Position numbers and translations under genes: made by a program
DNA from: Desulfobacter vibrioformis DSM 8776
GTDB taxonomy: Bacteria > Desulfobacterota > Desulfobacteria > Desulfobacterales > Desulfobacteraceae
DNA length: 64,000 nucleotides
Assembly: GCF_000745975.1 (NCBI RefSeq)
Contig: NZ_JQKJ01000021.1
Coordinates: forward strand, 1 to 64,000
Reading direction: 5' to 3'
Notes under the pieces: model-generated
What the model saw: only the letters and a program-made list of their open reading frames with translations
What the model was told of the DNA's origin: nothing
The model's database searches: none
In this document: positions 34,217-43,452 of the stretch, piece after piece
Numbering within the stretch: position 1 is the first letter of the stretch
Layout of the letters: every line of letters starts with the position of its first letter

Positions 34217-37200
34217 TTATTTCAAATTAAATGTGGCTTTGATCCTGGCATTGTTCTCTTCATTTGCAGCAACAGGATCCGGTTCTGTAACAAAAACCCT
34301 TCTTATATCAATCTTGCCGGGTTTTGTCAGGTAATTGGCAACTTCATGGCCACGCTGCCGCCCCAGGGCACTTAAGGCATCCCCATCCAGGGGCATGCTG
34401 GTGATCAAAAGCTTTTCTTTTTCCTCCAGGGTCAGTTCCTTTTCTTTTCCGGCCGCATCCCTGGGTTTGGGGAACGAAGCCTTTTTATATGATTTTTCAA
34501 TAAGACGTGTGCGCGTCTCTTCATCCAAATCAGCCAGCTTGACCGTACCGTCTGCAGGCAGTTTTTTGTCCATGGACAAAACCATGGCTTCATAGGCATC
34601 ATATCTTAATTGCCCGGCATCGTTATGTGTATTGTACTGGCTCATGATTTCAAGTTTAAGGTTCGGTTTTTTACCCAGCACCATTATCAGTTTGTCCAGT
34701 TTATCTTTCTGGGCCTGATCCAGCTGGCTTCTTCCCGGATCAAACTCCACATATCCCAGATCCTGGTTACTACCGGCCCCCACAAGACCACCTAAAAATT
34801 TAAAAGGGGCAGTCACAATCCCCGTAATAAAATTTTTCAGGACCGTTCCCACAACCTTCCCGAAATGAAATTTTGGGTCGCTGATGTCTCCTGTAATGGG
34901 CAGATCAAGGTCAATTTCGCCCTTGGAATTTTTAAGCAGGGAGATGGCAAGTTCCAAAGGCAGCGAAGGCGCATCGTCACTCTTCACTTTCTGACCTAAT
35001 GTTAACTGGTCAAACAGAACACGATTGCTTGAATTAAGTTTATCTTCGTCGATATTGTAATGCAGATCCAGGATAAGCTTTCCCTTTTCAATTTCATATC
35101 CCAGATACTTTTTGGAATACACATTGAATTTAGGCAGCTCAATGTTTTTAAAGGATATGGTCAGATCAACAAAACGATTGTCTTTTAAAGGATCCACCTG
35201 CCCTGTGATATCCAAAGGCGCATATCCGCCATGCACACCTTTGAGTACAAGGCTGGCATGCGCCGTTCCCCTGGAGGACAGGCCTGTAAGGCTGCCGGCG
35301 ATCTCGGTCATATTGGCGGTAAAATTAGGTTGGGTAAAATAGTCGCTGAAATTGATATGGCCACCCTGCAGGGTAATGGAATCAATGCGAATATCCGGTA
35401 TTGCACTGCTACTGCCATCGCCATTTTGGGCCTTGGCTTTACCTTTGGCCGCGTTCTTGTCTACGGGTTGTTCCACCATGATCTCTTTGTAATTGAGCTG
35501 GGCATTTTTGTTCAGTATGGCCTGCTGGTAGAAATCCGTCAGCGCGATTTCCTTAATCACCACCGTCATAGGGTTTACGGAAATATCCATGCCCGTGGCA
35601 TAAAGCGATTTGCATGAAAAGAAATCGGTGTTATCCACCTTGTTTTTGGACAGAAAATTATTAAGGGAAACCTGGCCCTTGTATGTTATATTTGGCGGGT
35701 CACTTTTCTTTTGGGCCGGGGTCATGACCACTGTCCCCTTGGTGTTAAGATATCCCTTGGATATTGAAATTTTTAAAAAATCAGTAAAATACGGTTCAGC
35801 GGTGTTCACGTCAATCCGGTTGAAGTCTATATTCACGGTTGCCGCTGGCCCTGAAATGTCAAAGCTGCCGTCAAGATTAATTTCTCCCTTGTTCTTGTTG
35901 GTCATGGATGCCTTGAAGGTTGATTTTTCCCCTTTTTTTGTGGAGAAATTTTCAACCGTGACACCAATGTCCTTCACAACCACTGTCACCGGCTCTTTTT
36001 GGGCCTGATCACTGATCTGCACCTGGCACTGGTCTAAGACCGTTTTATGTATCGTCGCAACCCAGGAAGATGCAGACGCGTTTTGCCCATCCTGTTTGGC
36101 GGCTGCCTGTTCTGTGTGTGCAGGATTGGCTGTCGTGGCCTTTGCCCCGGAATCTTCCCCGGTTTTCACAGCCTGCTCAATGGCGGCAAGCAGGTCGATC
36201 CCCCCTTTTTTATCCCGATTAACCTTAACCTGGGCCTTATGAAGTTCCACAAGCCCGACGCCTGCCTCCTGTTTTAAAAGATCACAGGAGATCTGGGATA
36301 ATGCCAGTTGGTCGAACTGTACCAGGGGCTCTTTTTGGTCCTGTTCCGTCAGACCGAATTTATTCAGGGTCACCTGACCGTCGGATACTTTGACACCTAA
36401 GCCCGCCTGGGTCAGTCCCACCTTGAAGTTCAGACCGCCAGCCACATTTTCAAGGGTGACATTATCGCCAAGATAGGGTGCCAGATAGGGGCGAAAATTT
36501 TTAAGGGCAATCCCATCAACAGAAGCAGTGCCATTGACAGCCAGATCATTTTGAACATGAAAATCGCCTGCTGTTTTTATCTCTTCGTTGTCGCCGGTTA
36601 GAATATGGAGGTCAAATTTTCCTGCGGCCTTGGAACCGACTTGAATGTCAGTGAGGATAAAATTCAGGCTGGAAATCTTTTTTATGACTTCAGGTGATAC
36701 CATTTTATCACTGAAGCGGATATGCATGTTTTTCACGGCTGCCTGGTTGATTTTCACAGTAAAAGGCAGGGACAGGGCAATCACCGGTTTTTCAGGTTTA
36801 GCGGCATCCGCATCTGACGGGGCAACCGGGACCGGGGTCGCTTCTGCCTGGGTGTCAGGATTTGACGGTTCCGGGAAAGGCGCCGGTTTTGCCGCCTGAT
36901 CCGGGGAGGCCTTGGCTCCCTGCCCCCCGGGAACCAGGTTGATGCGGCCCTGGGCATCACGTTCAACAAACAATGAGGCCTGATCAACCAACACCTTGTC
37001 CACCAGAAAATTCATATCAAACAGATTCCGGGACGATGCATCCACCGCCAGTTCGGGACAGGCAAACAAATCGGTTCCGGACACATTGCCCAGATCAAAA
37101 TCTTTTACCCGGGTCTTCAGATTGACGGCAAGGATCTGGTCTTCAGCGGTTTTTCCGGCCGGGATCTCATACTCGCCTGAAACGGATACGGCAAGATTAC

Positions 37201-37951
37201 CGGCTGATTTAATTTTATAGGGGGCAGGCAGATCAATGTAGGGGACAAACGCGTTAAGATCCAGGGGCTGCATATTCAGAGAAACCGACATTTTCCGGGA
37301 GGCATCAAAGGGGATACCCGTCACATTGATATCCACCCGGGCCTTATTCACCAGGCAGTTCATAACTGCTTTGACAGGTGTTGCCAGATCCTTTCCCATG
37401 GTGCTGACAAGGGGCAGATCAAAATTCAACTGCGCCACTGAATGGGTAACGGAACGGATATGATCGGTGAAAACCAGGGCCGCATCCGTAATTTTTACAT
37501 TAGATACCTTGAATTCAAACAAAGCGCCGGACTTCTCTTTAGCGGGCCCGGGTGTCTCCGTTTTTCCTTGGAGCAGGTCTGAAATATTTAAGGTATTGTC
37601 CTTATTCAAATGAAGGGCAAATTTAGGCCCTGTCACCTGAACAGCCGAAATCACCGGGGCCAGATGAAGCAGGGAAGAGGCGGACAGGTTAAAATAAACT
37701 TCCTGAATAAAGGCCAGATTTTCGCCCTTGATTTTACTTTCAATGGCAAAATTTTTGACCCGGGCCTCCAGCGTAAACGGATTAAAGGTTATGGATTCAA
37801 TATGAGTCTGTCGTCCCAGGCTTTCAGTCAGCGAATCAGCAGAAATGCGTTTTCCGGCCCAGGGTGCCACAAGTCCTGTCAAGAGCAGATAAATGGCAAA
37901 CATGATGGCAACACTTAAGGACACTATTTTTACCGTAAAATATCTCTTCAT
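34217..37951 (-). CDS. DUF748/AsmA-like membrane-anchored protein
   Basis: A 1,245-residue protein from the ATG at 37951 (GGGGAG 5 bp upstream). The frame is open to 38038 but that extension runs into a mobile-type repeat. One N-terminal membrane segment (SLSVAIMFAIYLLLTGLV) is followed by a huge periplasmic region of beta-strand repeats, typical of DUF748/AsmA relatives. It begins ESITFNPFTLEARVKNFAIE and has a Pro/Ala-rich linker near residues 370-405 (PFPEPSNPDTQAEATPVPV). The C-terminus (VEFDPGRSQLDQAQKDKLDK) resembles an OmpA-like or DUF748 tail. AsmA-family proteins are thought to bridge inner and outer membranes and move or regulate phospholipids; that role here is inference. Confidence 0.8.
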   Translation of the reverse strand: MKRYFTVKIVSLSVAIMFAIYLLLTGLVAPWAGKRISADSLTESLGRQTHIESITFNPFTLEARVKNFAIESKIKGENLAFIQEVYFNLSASSLLHLAPVISAVQVTGPKFALHLNKDNTLNISDLLQGKTETPGPAKEKSGALFEFKVSNVKITDAALVFTDHIRSVTHSVAQLNFDLPLVSTMGKDLATPVKAVMNCLVNKARVDINVTGIPFDASRKMSVSLNMQPLDLNAFVPYIDLPAPYKIKSAGNLAVSVSGEYEIPAGKTAEDQILAVNLKTRVKDFDLGNVSGTDLFACPELAVDASSRNLFDMNFLVDKVLVDQASLFVERDAQGRINLVPGGQGAKASPDQAAKPAPFPEPSNPDTQAEATPVPVAPSDADAAKPEKPVIALSLPFTVKINQAAVKNMHIRFSDKMVSPEVIKKISSLNFILTDIQVGSKAAGKFDLHILTGDNEEIKTAGDFHVQNDLAVNGTASVDGIALKNFRPYLAPYLGDNVTLENVAGGLNFKVGLTQAGLGVKVSDGQVTLNKFGLTEQDQKEPLVQFDQLALSQISCDLLKQEAGVGLVELHKAQVKVNRDKKGGIDLLAAIEQAVKTGEDSGAKATTANPAHTEQAAAKQDGQNASASSWVATIHKTVLDQCQVQISDQAQKEPVTVVVKDIGVTVENFSTKKGEKSTFKASMTNKNKGEINLDGSFDISGPAATVNIDFNRIDVNTAEPYFTDFLKISISKGYLNTKGTVVMTPAQKKSDPPNITYKGQVSLNNFLSKNKVDNTDFFSCKSLYATGMDISVNPMTVVIKEIALTDFYQQAILNKNAQLNYKEIMVEQPVDKNAAKGKAKAQNGDGSSSAIPDIRIDSITLQGGHINFSDYFTQPNFTANMTEIAGSLTGLSSRGTAHASLVLKGVHGGYAPLDITGQVDPLKDNRFVDLTISFKNIELPKFNVYSKKYLGYEIEKGKLILDLHYNIDEDKLNSSNRVLFDQLTLGQKVKSDDAPSLPLELAISLLKNSKGEIDLDLPITGDISDPKFHFGKVVGTVLKNFITGIVTAPFKFLGGLVGAGSNQDLGYVEFDPGRSQLDQAQKDKLDKLIMVLGKKPNLKLEIMSQYNTHNDAGQLRYDAYEAMVLSMDKKLPADGTVKLADLDEETRTRLIEKSYKKASFPKPRDAAGKEKELTLEEKEKLLITSMPLDGDALSALGRQRGHEVANYLTKPGKIDIRRVFVTEPDPVAANEENNARIKATFNLK

Positions 37952-38017
37952 CGCTTCTCCCCAAACAGCTCTTTTTCCATTGGTTATATTTTCACAACGC
38001 TTTGCCCACCATATATA

Positions 38018-38138
38018 CAATGTCATAAAATTAAGCATTGAGATTTTATTTTACCACGAAGAACACGAAGCTCACGAAGATATTAGAGTATTAAACTTCG
38101 TGTTTTTAATCTGAAAGTTTCTTCACTTTATGACATTG
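38018..38138. repeat. MITE-like element with terminal inverted repeats (family C)
   Basis: CAATGTCATAAA (38018-38029) and TTTATGACATTG (38127-38138) form perfect 12-bp terminal inverted repeats, flanked outside by ATATATA/ATATATAT. The interior has GCATTGAG, TTTTACCACGAAG, CACGAAG repeats and AAACTTCGTG, in the same order as the element at 16239. It lies in the leader of the DUF748 gene. Confidence 0.65.
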
Positions 38139-38296
38139 ACCATATATATCATGGCATGTGCCTTTCAGCAAAAAAGTTATTCGCTCAGAAATGAAAACAA
38201 AAAGATCGTGCCGGCCCGGTCAAGGGAGATAAATCACTGAAAAACGAAGCCGTCCTGCAAGTTGTTCCCGCCGCAAGCTCCTCGCTTTGAAGTCCC

Positions 38297-38650
38297 TTAT
38301 TCTGTTACAATTGCCCTTACTCTGGCCAACGTATCACTGACCACTGAAGCCGGGGCCTTTTCAGCAAACGTCAAACCTCTTTCCACAAAATCAATTGTCT
38401 TGACCTGATGACAGAGAACAACACCAGAAATCTTTTCTCCGGTTAAAGCGACTTCAAAACCATGCCCCCGAACCCTGCTCGTGACAGGAGCGACCAGAGC
38501 CAGCAGAATTTTTTTATTGAAAATTGCAGGAGAAAGGACCAAGGCAGGCCGATGTCTCATCTGCTCGTGACCGGCGGCTGGGTCAAAATCTGTCCAGACA
38601 AGATCTCCACGTTCAGGAATATATATCTTTTTTTCGGATTTTGCAGCCAT
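38297..38650 (-). CDS. mazF: MazF/PemK-family toxin
   Basis: A 117-residue endoribonuclease of the MazF fold: YIPERGDLVWTDFDPAAGHE then RHRPALVLSP, the family N-terminal signature with the catalytic Arg region, TSRVRGHGFEVAL and ICHQVKTID-type strand (here VLCHQVKTIDF). It would cut mRNA at short sequences when freed from antitoxin. ATG 38650 shares its A with the antitoxin stop (TAATG) and has AAAGGA 7 bp upstream. Upstream in-frame ATG/GTG codons are less well spaced. Confidence 0.9.
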   Translation of the reverse strand: MAAKSEKKIYIPERGDLVWTDFDPAAGHEQMRHRPALVLSPAIFNKKILLALVAPVTSRVRGHGFEVALTGEKISGVVLCHQVKTIDFVERGLTFAEKAPASVVSDTLARVRAIVTE

Positions 38651-38910
38651 TACCATTCCTTTCCTGCGGACTCGTCGTTCAGCCATGCCTTATCCTCGGC
38701 ATCCAGAATAACAGCATCGGGATCACATTGGCTTAAAAGCTCGTCAAGCGTATAATCTTTTTTCTCCTTGATCGGGGTAATAATAATCCTGCCGTCTTTC
38801 GCCTCAATGGTAACGGTTTGATCTTTTTCGAGCTGGATCATATCAGCAATCACTTTTGGTATCCTTGCTGCCAAGCTGTTGCCCCACTTTTTAATAACCA
38901 GTTCTGCCAT
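38650..38910 (-). CDS. mazE: MazE-family antitoxin
   Basis: An 86-residue AbrB/MazE-type DNA-binding antitoxin: MAELVIKKWGNSLAARIPKV is the swapped-hairpin signature, followed by KDQTVTIEAKDGRIIITPI. The acidic C-terminal half (LDELLSQCDPDAVILDAED) should wrap the toxin. Start ATG 38910 is preferred over the frame's earlier 38958 because it begins at the domain and follows GAGGAAAGACG. It is probably autoregulated with mazF. Confidence 0.9.
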   Translation of the reverse strand: MAELVIKKWGNSLAARIPKVIADMIQLEKDQTVTIEAKDGRIIITPIKEKKDYTLDELLSQCDPDAVILDAEDKAWLNDESAGKEW

Positions 38911-39013
38911 TTCGTCTTTCCTCAAAAGGTTAAATATTGTGAAAATATGATACGGCACAAAAAAAATCGTGTCAACAATGTATAAACACTAAAATTCAAA
39001 AACAATTATAAAT

Positions 39014-39049
39014 CAAAACGGGCTGCCCTGAAAAAGGCAGCCCGTTTTG
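39014..39049 (-). terminator. Strong terminator downstream of glutaredoxin
   Basis: CAAAACGGGCTGCC (39014-39027) pairs perfectly over 14 bp with GGCAGCCCGTTTTG (39036-39049) around an 8-base loop. On the minus strand it is followed by TTTTGATTTAT. Confidence 0.75.
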
Positions 39050-39228
39050 AAAAAGGAGGGAGAGTTTCCACCGGTTATGATGTATCAATAACGGCTTGCA
39101 CCGCATTTGCCGCAACAGCAAATTATCCGGCGTTGGATGATAACTTAGCACCTGGACCTTACCTGAACATGACGCCAGTATTATCAAATAGTAATCTTTT
39201 CAGGTTTAAAACCCAAAAACCGTCACCG

Positions 39229-39489
39229 TCAGTCCAGTTTGAGGCCAAGCGCCTTCAGGTCGCTGTCGATATCACGGGGACTGAACACCTTGCCGGGTCG
39301 CCATTTCCCGTCGTTCTCAAGTGTGGGAACCACCCAGTCATCACCGCCGTTGACTTCAATAACCTGCCGCACCACATCGTCGGGTGCAGATTCAATGTCA
39401 ACATACTTAAAATCAATATTTTTCTCTTCCAAATAGGAAACGGTCTGTGTGCAATGGGGACACCATGCTGCTCCGTAAACGGTTAACAT
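39229..39489 (-). CDS. Glutaredoxin-family protein
   Basis: An 86-residue thioredoxin-fold protein with redox motif C-P-H-C in MLTVYGAAWCPHCTQTVSYL, a VVPTLE cis-proline segment and an IEVNGGDDWVVP loop like mycoredoxin-type glutaredoxins. It would reduce mixed disulfides or small-molecule thiol adducts in the cytoplasm. AAGGAG lies upstream on the minus strand. The ORF continues GKVFSPRDIDSDLKALGLKLD, typical of the family. Single gene with its own terminator ~180 bp downstream. Confidence 0.85.
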   Translation of the reverse strand: MLTVYGAAWCPHCTQTVSYLEEKNIDFKYVDIESAPDDVVRQVIEVNGGDDWVVPTLENDGKWRPGKVFSPRDIDSDLKALGLKLD

Positions 39490-39593
39490 TAATTTTCTCC
39501 TTGTATAAAATGGCTGAAACGGTACACATCAATTCTTGACATGCACCGTCTTCAAAATAATTTCAAGATAATATTGACGGCTGTTAAACCTTT

Positions 39594-41012
39594 CTATTTT
39601 CCAAACCGGACCACAAATATCTGGGAGCTGCCTCGCCTGAAGAGCATATGGACAGCCTGTCCTTTCTTTATCTTACGCATTGTTCCGGTATAGTCACTTA
39701 TACTGGCAATTTTTTTATGGTTTATTTCCACCAGCAGATCCCCGGCTCTCACGCCGGACATTGCTGCCCTGGACTCCGGATCGATCCGGGTCACCACAAG
39801 CCCTTTGAAGGACGAAGGATAGTCAAGTTGTTCGGCCAAATCCTTATCCAACGGTTTAAACATAAAGCCCAGATCATCAAAGCCGTTGAGTTCTTCTCCG
39901 AACTGGGAATCTTCTACACTATCCGGACGTTCACCAAGTTTAACCGTGAACGTTTTATTTTTCCCCTGGCGAATCACCTCAATATTGACATTGGAACCCA
40001 CCTTTAAATTGGCAATGGTCAGGGTCAGGTCCCTGGATGAATTGGTTTTTACACCGTTAACACTGATAATCACGTCACCCTGGCGTATGCCGGCCTCATA
40101 GGCAGGATTATCCTCATAGGCTTTTGCCACGTAAACACCTTCATCCGGATCCAGATTATAGTATTCACTCATCTCCTTGCTTACATTCTGGATGGACACG
40201 CCAATCCATCCTCTGGATACGCGCTTGGAATCCTTAAGCTGGTCAATGACAGTGGTGGCAAGATCCGAAGGGATGGCAAAACCAATGCCCTGGCCGGATT
40301 TAATAATGGCGGTGTTGATGCCGACCACCTCACCGTCCATGTTCAGCAAGGGTCCGCCTGAGTTGCCCGGGTTAATGGAGGCATCAGTCTGGATGAAATC
40401 ATCATAGGGACCGGAACCGATGATCCTGCCCTTGGCTGAAATGATGCCGGCGGTCACTGTCTGCTCAAGGCCAAAGGGAGAACCAATGGCCACGACCCAG
40501 GAACCGACCCGGGCATTTTGGGAGGATCCGAATTTCAACGGCTTAAGATCCTTGGCATCAATCTTTATCAATGCAAGGTCTGTTACAGGATCTGCGCCGA
40601 TGATCTTGGCATCATATTCCTGGTCATCATGAAGGATCACCTTGATCTGGTCCGCATCTTTAATTACATGGTGATTGGTTACAATGTATCCTGCCTTATC
40701 AAAGATAAAGCCCGATCCAAGGCTGCTTTCCGTACGATTCCGCGGCGCCCCCCCAAAGGGACTGAAAAAATCTTCCAATCCTGGCTGGTTGCCGAACGGG
40801 GACCCGAAAAAATGCCGGAAGACCCGGCCGCCGCCTTTGATTGTCTTTACGGTCTGGATATTGACCACACCAGGTTTGGCCTGCTCAGCCAGTTGTGAAA
40901 AATTTGCCGGAATCATCCGGGTCTGCGCACCTGACAATGCAGGAAAAACCAACAGACCCAAAAACATCAAACATGCCGTAATCATTCTGATTTGTTTATC
41001 AACCGGTCTCAT
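39594..41012 (-). CDS. DegP/HtrA-family periplasmic serine protease
   Basis: A 472-residue Do-family protease/chaperone. A signal peptide covers residues 1-29 (ITACLMFLGLLVFPALSGAQ). The catalytic triad is H115 (VTNHHVIKD), D145 (TDLALIKID) and S218 (INPGNSGGPLL). Two PDZ domains follow, about 265-355 and 375-470. The loop between signal and protease is Gly/Phe-rich (FRHFFGSPFGNQPG), as in DegP LA loops. It degrades or refolds damaged envelope proteins. The two-component genes 160 bp upstream point the same way and may control it (as CpxRA controls degP in enterics), but repeat A copy 4 lies between. Gene symbol degP/mucD not distinguishable. Confidence 0.92.
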   Translation of the reverse strand: MRPVDKQIRMITACLMFLGLLVFPALSGAQTRMIPANFSQLAEQAKPGVVNIQTVKTIKGGGRVFRHFFGSPFGNQPGLEDFFSPFGGAPRNRTESSLGSGFIFDKAGYIVTNHHVIKDADQIKVILHDDQEYDAKIIGADPVTDLALIKIDAKDLKPLKFGSSQNARVGSWVVAIGSPFGLEQTVTAGIISAKGRIIGSGPYDDFIQTDASINPGNSGGPLLNMDGEVVGINTAIIKSGQGIGFAIPSDLATTVIDQLKDSKRVSRGWIGVSIQNVSKEMSEYYNLDPDEGVYVAKAYEDNPAYEAGIRQGDVIISVNGVKTNSSRDLTLTIANLKVGSNVNIEVIRQGKNKTFTVKLGERPDSVEDSQFGEELNGFDDLGFMFKPLDKDLAEQLDYPSSFKGLVVTRIDPESRAAMSGVRAGDLLVEINHKKIASISDYTGTMRKIKKGQAVHMLFRRGSSQIFVVRFGK

Positions 41013-41046
41013 TTTATACCTCCTTTAAAAAAATATTAATTTAAAC

Positions 41047-41120
41047 GTATAGGAATTTCCATCTACATAAAAATTATACCACCTAAAACTTAACAACCCG
41101 CCCAAAGGGGGATAATTTAT
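41047..41120 (-). repeat. Dispersed repeat family A, copy 4 (inverted)
   Basis: On the minus strand: AAATTATCCCCCTTTGGGCG, then GGTTGTTAAGTTTTAGGTGG and, after an insertion, GGAAATTCCTATACG. Lies between the histidine kinase stop and the protease start. Confidence 0.75.
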
Positions 41121-41173
41121 TTCAAAAGCTTGCTTTGCGGACGTAAACAAAGAATAAAACACAAAGATAATTT

Positions 41174-42601
41174 TTAAATGATCTCAAAATTACGATGCGG
41201 TAATGTTACGATAAATATACTGCCCCCATTTTCACAGGGTTGCACTGAAATTGTACCCGAGTGCTGTTCAATAATGGTTTTGGCAAGACTTAAACCAAGG
41301 CCTGTACCCGGTGTTGTCCGGGAAGATTCTTCCCGGAAAAACCGCTCAAAGATCTTTTGATAGTTTTGTGGATCAATACCAGGCCCGGAATCTTTGACGC
41401 CAATTTCCACCAGTGCTTTGCCGCAAGTCTGCAGTGTCAGGTGGACACTTCCCTTTTCAGGGGTATACTTGATGGCATTGTCAATCAAATTGGCAAAGGC
41501 TCGCTGGAGCATGCCGGCATCCCCCTGGATGCACACCCCCTTATCCACCTGCTGGGTAAACGTAATCTGCTTATCTTCGGCCAGGGGCACAAACAGATCC
41601 CAGGCATCAATGATCATGGCACTTAAATCCACGGGTGCGCACTCAAATTCAGCCTCCCCGGCCTCGGCCCGGGAGATGACCAGCATGGTGTTGATCATGT
41701 CCAGCAGATGATCGGATTCTTCAATGGTGTTGGCAGCCATGGTCCGGTAGGACTCGATATCCCCCGGGGTCTCCTGGATCAATGCCAGTTCCGCAAATCC
41801 CCGGATCCGGGTCAGCGGACTTTTAAGGTCATGGGCAATATTGTCGGACATCTCCCGCATGCTTTTTACCAGGGCTGAAATCCGGTCCAGCATCCGGTTA
41901 AATGTCACGGCCAGAAGATCAAGCTCGTCCTGGCTGCCGGATTCCGGAACCCGCTCATCCAGATTGGACCCGGTTATGGTACTCGCTGTGGCCCTGATGG
42001 CCGAAACACCGTAGAGTGCCTGCCGGGACAAAAACATGCCTGAAACCGCTGAAAATAAAATAACAAACCCCATGGAAATGGAAAATATTTTCTTGAAACC
42101 TGATAAAAACCGGGAATATGCATTCATGGCAAGGCCGGTATGCAAAATAACATTGGAAGCCACAAAGGTATACATCATTCTGGCGTTCTGTTCCTGGCCT
42201 GCAATGTGAAGCGTATTAAACACCGTAACCCTGGACTTCATCAGCCGGTCCACCATTTTCTTGTCCAGGCGGACATCTTTCCAATAGGACATGGAAGAGG
42301 AGGCAAAGACCTCGCCTGTGGGATAGAGCAGCCTGAAAAAAACCTGCTTTTCCCCGGCTGCCTGGGCCTCAATCACGGCCAGATTCTGGGCGCCCACAAT
42401 TCCGCTCCGGCTGATAATCGTACGAAAATATCCCGCCTTGTCCATCAGTTCCTGGTCCACCTGGTTCATGATAGTCTGGGTGGCAAGAAAATAGAACAAG
42501 CCAAAAGCCACACAGGACGAGATGGAAAAAATACCTGCATACCATACAGTCAGACGAAAGGCGATGCTTCTGAAAAAACCGGTGCGGAAAAACTCAGGCA
42601 T
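41174..42601 (-). CDS. Membrane sensor histidine kinase
   Basis: A 475-residue kinase with membrane segments at ~18-40 and ~172-192, enclosing a ~130-residue periplasmic sensor region. A HAMP domain (~193-245, ending EMSDNIAHDL) is followed by HisKA with phospho-acceptor H257 in NIAHDLKSPLTRIRG. The HATPase domain has N box NLIDNAIKYTP, G1 DSGPGIDP and G2 GTGLGLSLAKTII. It overlaps the response-regulator gene by 8 bp. HAMP/HisKA layout resembles CusS/heavy-metal-type kinases, but the periplasmic region has no obvious metal ligands, so the signal is unknown. Confidence 0.92.
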   Translation of the reverse strand: MPEFFRTGFFRSIAFRLTVWYAGIFSISSCVAFGLFYFLATQTIMNQVDQELMDKAGYFRTIISRSGIVGAQNLAVIEAQAAGEKQVFFRLLYPTGEVFASSSMSYWKDVRLDKKMVDRLMKSRVTVFNTLHIAGQEQNARMMYTFVASNVILHTGLAMNAYSRFLSGFKKIFSISMGFVILFSAVSGMFLSRQALYGVSAIRATASTITGSNLDERVPESGSQDELDLLAVTFNRMLDRISALVKSMREMSDNIAHDLKSPLTRIRGFAELALIQETPGDIESYRTMAANTIEESDHLLDMINTMLVISRAEAGEAEFECAPVDLSAMIIDAWDLFVPLAEDKQITFTQQVDKGVCIQGDAGMLQRAFANLIDNAIKYTPEKGSVHLTLQTCGKALVEIGVKDSGPGIDPQNYQKIFERFFREESSRTTPGTGLGLSLAKTIIEQHSGTISVQPCENGGSIFIVTLPHRNFEII

Positions 42602-43274
42602 CTTCGGCCTTTAATACATACCCGGCTCCCCGGACCGTATGGATCAGCCTGCTTGGATACCCTTTGTCTATCTTATCGCGCAGCCGGCAGATGCGGGCTT
42701 CCACCACATTGGTCATGGGGTCGAAATTATAGTTCCAGACATGTTCCATGATCATGGTTTTGGAGACCACGCGCTCCCGGTTGCGTACCAGATACTCCAG
42801 CAGGGAAAATTCCAGGGGCTGCAGCTCAATAAAATCATCTCCTCTTTTGACCTGGCGTTTGACAATATCCACACTTAAATCCGCATAGGACAGGGACACG
42901 GGTTCGGTGCTGTTCCCGGCCCGCCGGATAAGCGCCTGAATCCGGGCCAGCAGTTCCGAAAAAGAAAAGGGTTTGGTCAGGTAGTCATCAGCACCCGCCT
43001 CAAGGCCTTTAACCCGGTCCCCTACCCTGCCCCGGGCGCTGAGTACAATAATGGGGGTATTTTTACCACTGGCCCGCAGTTTTTCTATCAGGGAAAACCC
43101 ATCCATGCCCGGCAGCATGATGTCGATGATCAGGGTATCAAAATCCGCACCTAAAGCCATATCAAAGCCGTCCGGGCCTGTATTGGCCACGTCCACGGCA
43201 AACCCGGATGCCTTTAGCCCCTTTTCAACAAACCTGGCTATTTTTTCATCATCTTCAACCAAAAGCAGTCTCAT
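42594..43274 (-). CDS. OmpR/PhoB-family response regulator
   Basis: A 226-residue regulator. The receiver domain has acidic pocket EDD (7-9), phospho-acceptor D51 in LIIDIMLPGMDGF, and the conserved Thr/Ser and K in LSARG and YLTKPFSF. The C-terminal winged-helix domain (IELQPLEFSLLEYLVRN, HVWNYNFDPMTNVVEARI) binds DNA. Cotranscribed with, and upstream of, the histidine kinase. It likely controls envelope genes such as the neighbouring protease, but no binding site was identified. Confidence 0.93.
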   Translation of the reverse strand: MRLLLVEDDEKIARFVEKGLKASGFAVDVANTGPDGFDMALGADFDTLIIDIMLPGMDGFSLIEKLRASGKNTPIIVLSARGRVGDRVKGLEAGADDYLTKPFSFSELLARIQALIRRAGNSTEPVSLSYADLSVDIVKRQVKRGDDFIELQPLEFSLLEYLVRNRERVVSKTMIMEHVWNYNFDPMTNVVEARICRLRDKIDKGYPSRLIHTVRGAGYVLKAEDA

Positions 43275-43452
43275 GGCATTTTCATCCTATTCATGGGTAA
43301 TATGGAAATATTATTATACCCCGTAGGAATTAATCAATACCGGGGCTATTTTTTCGCTTCTTTGTGATAACATATTCGATCGAGTTACTCATAGGCGCAA
43401 AAAAAATACATTACCCAATTTCCCTTATTGCATTTATTGGTAGGAGAGTTTC

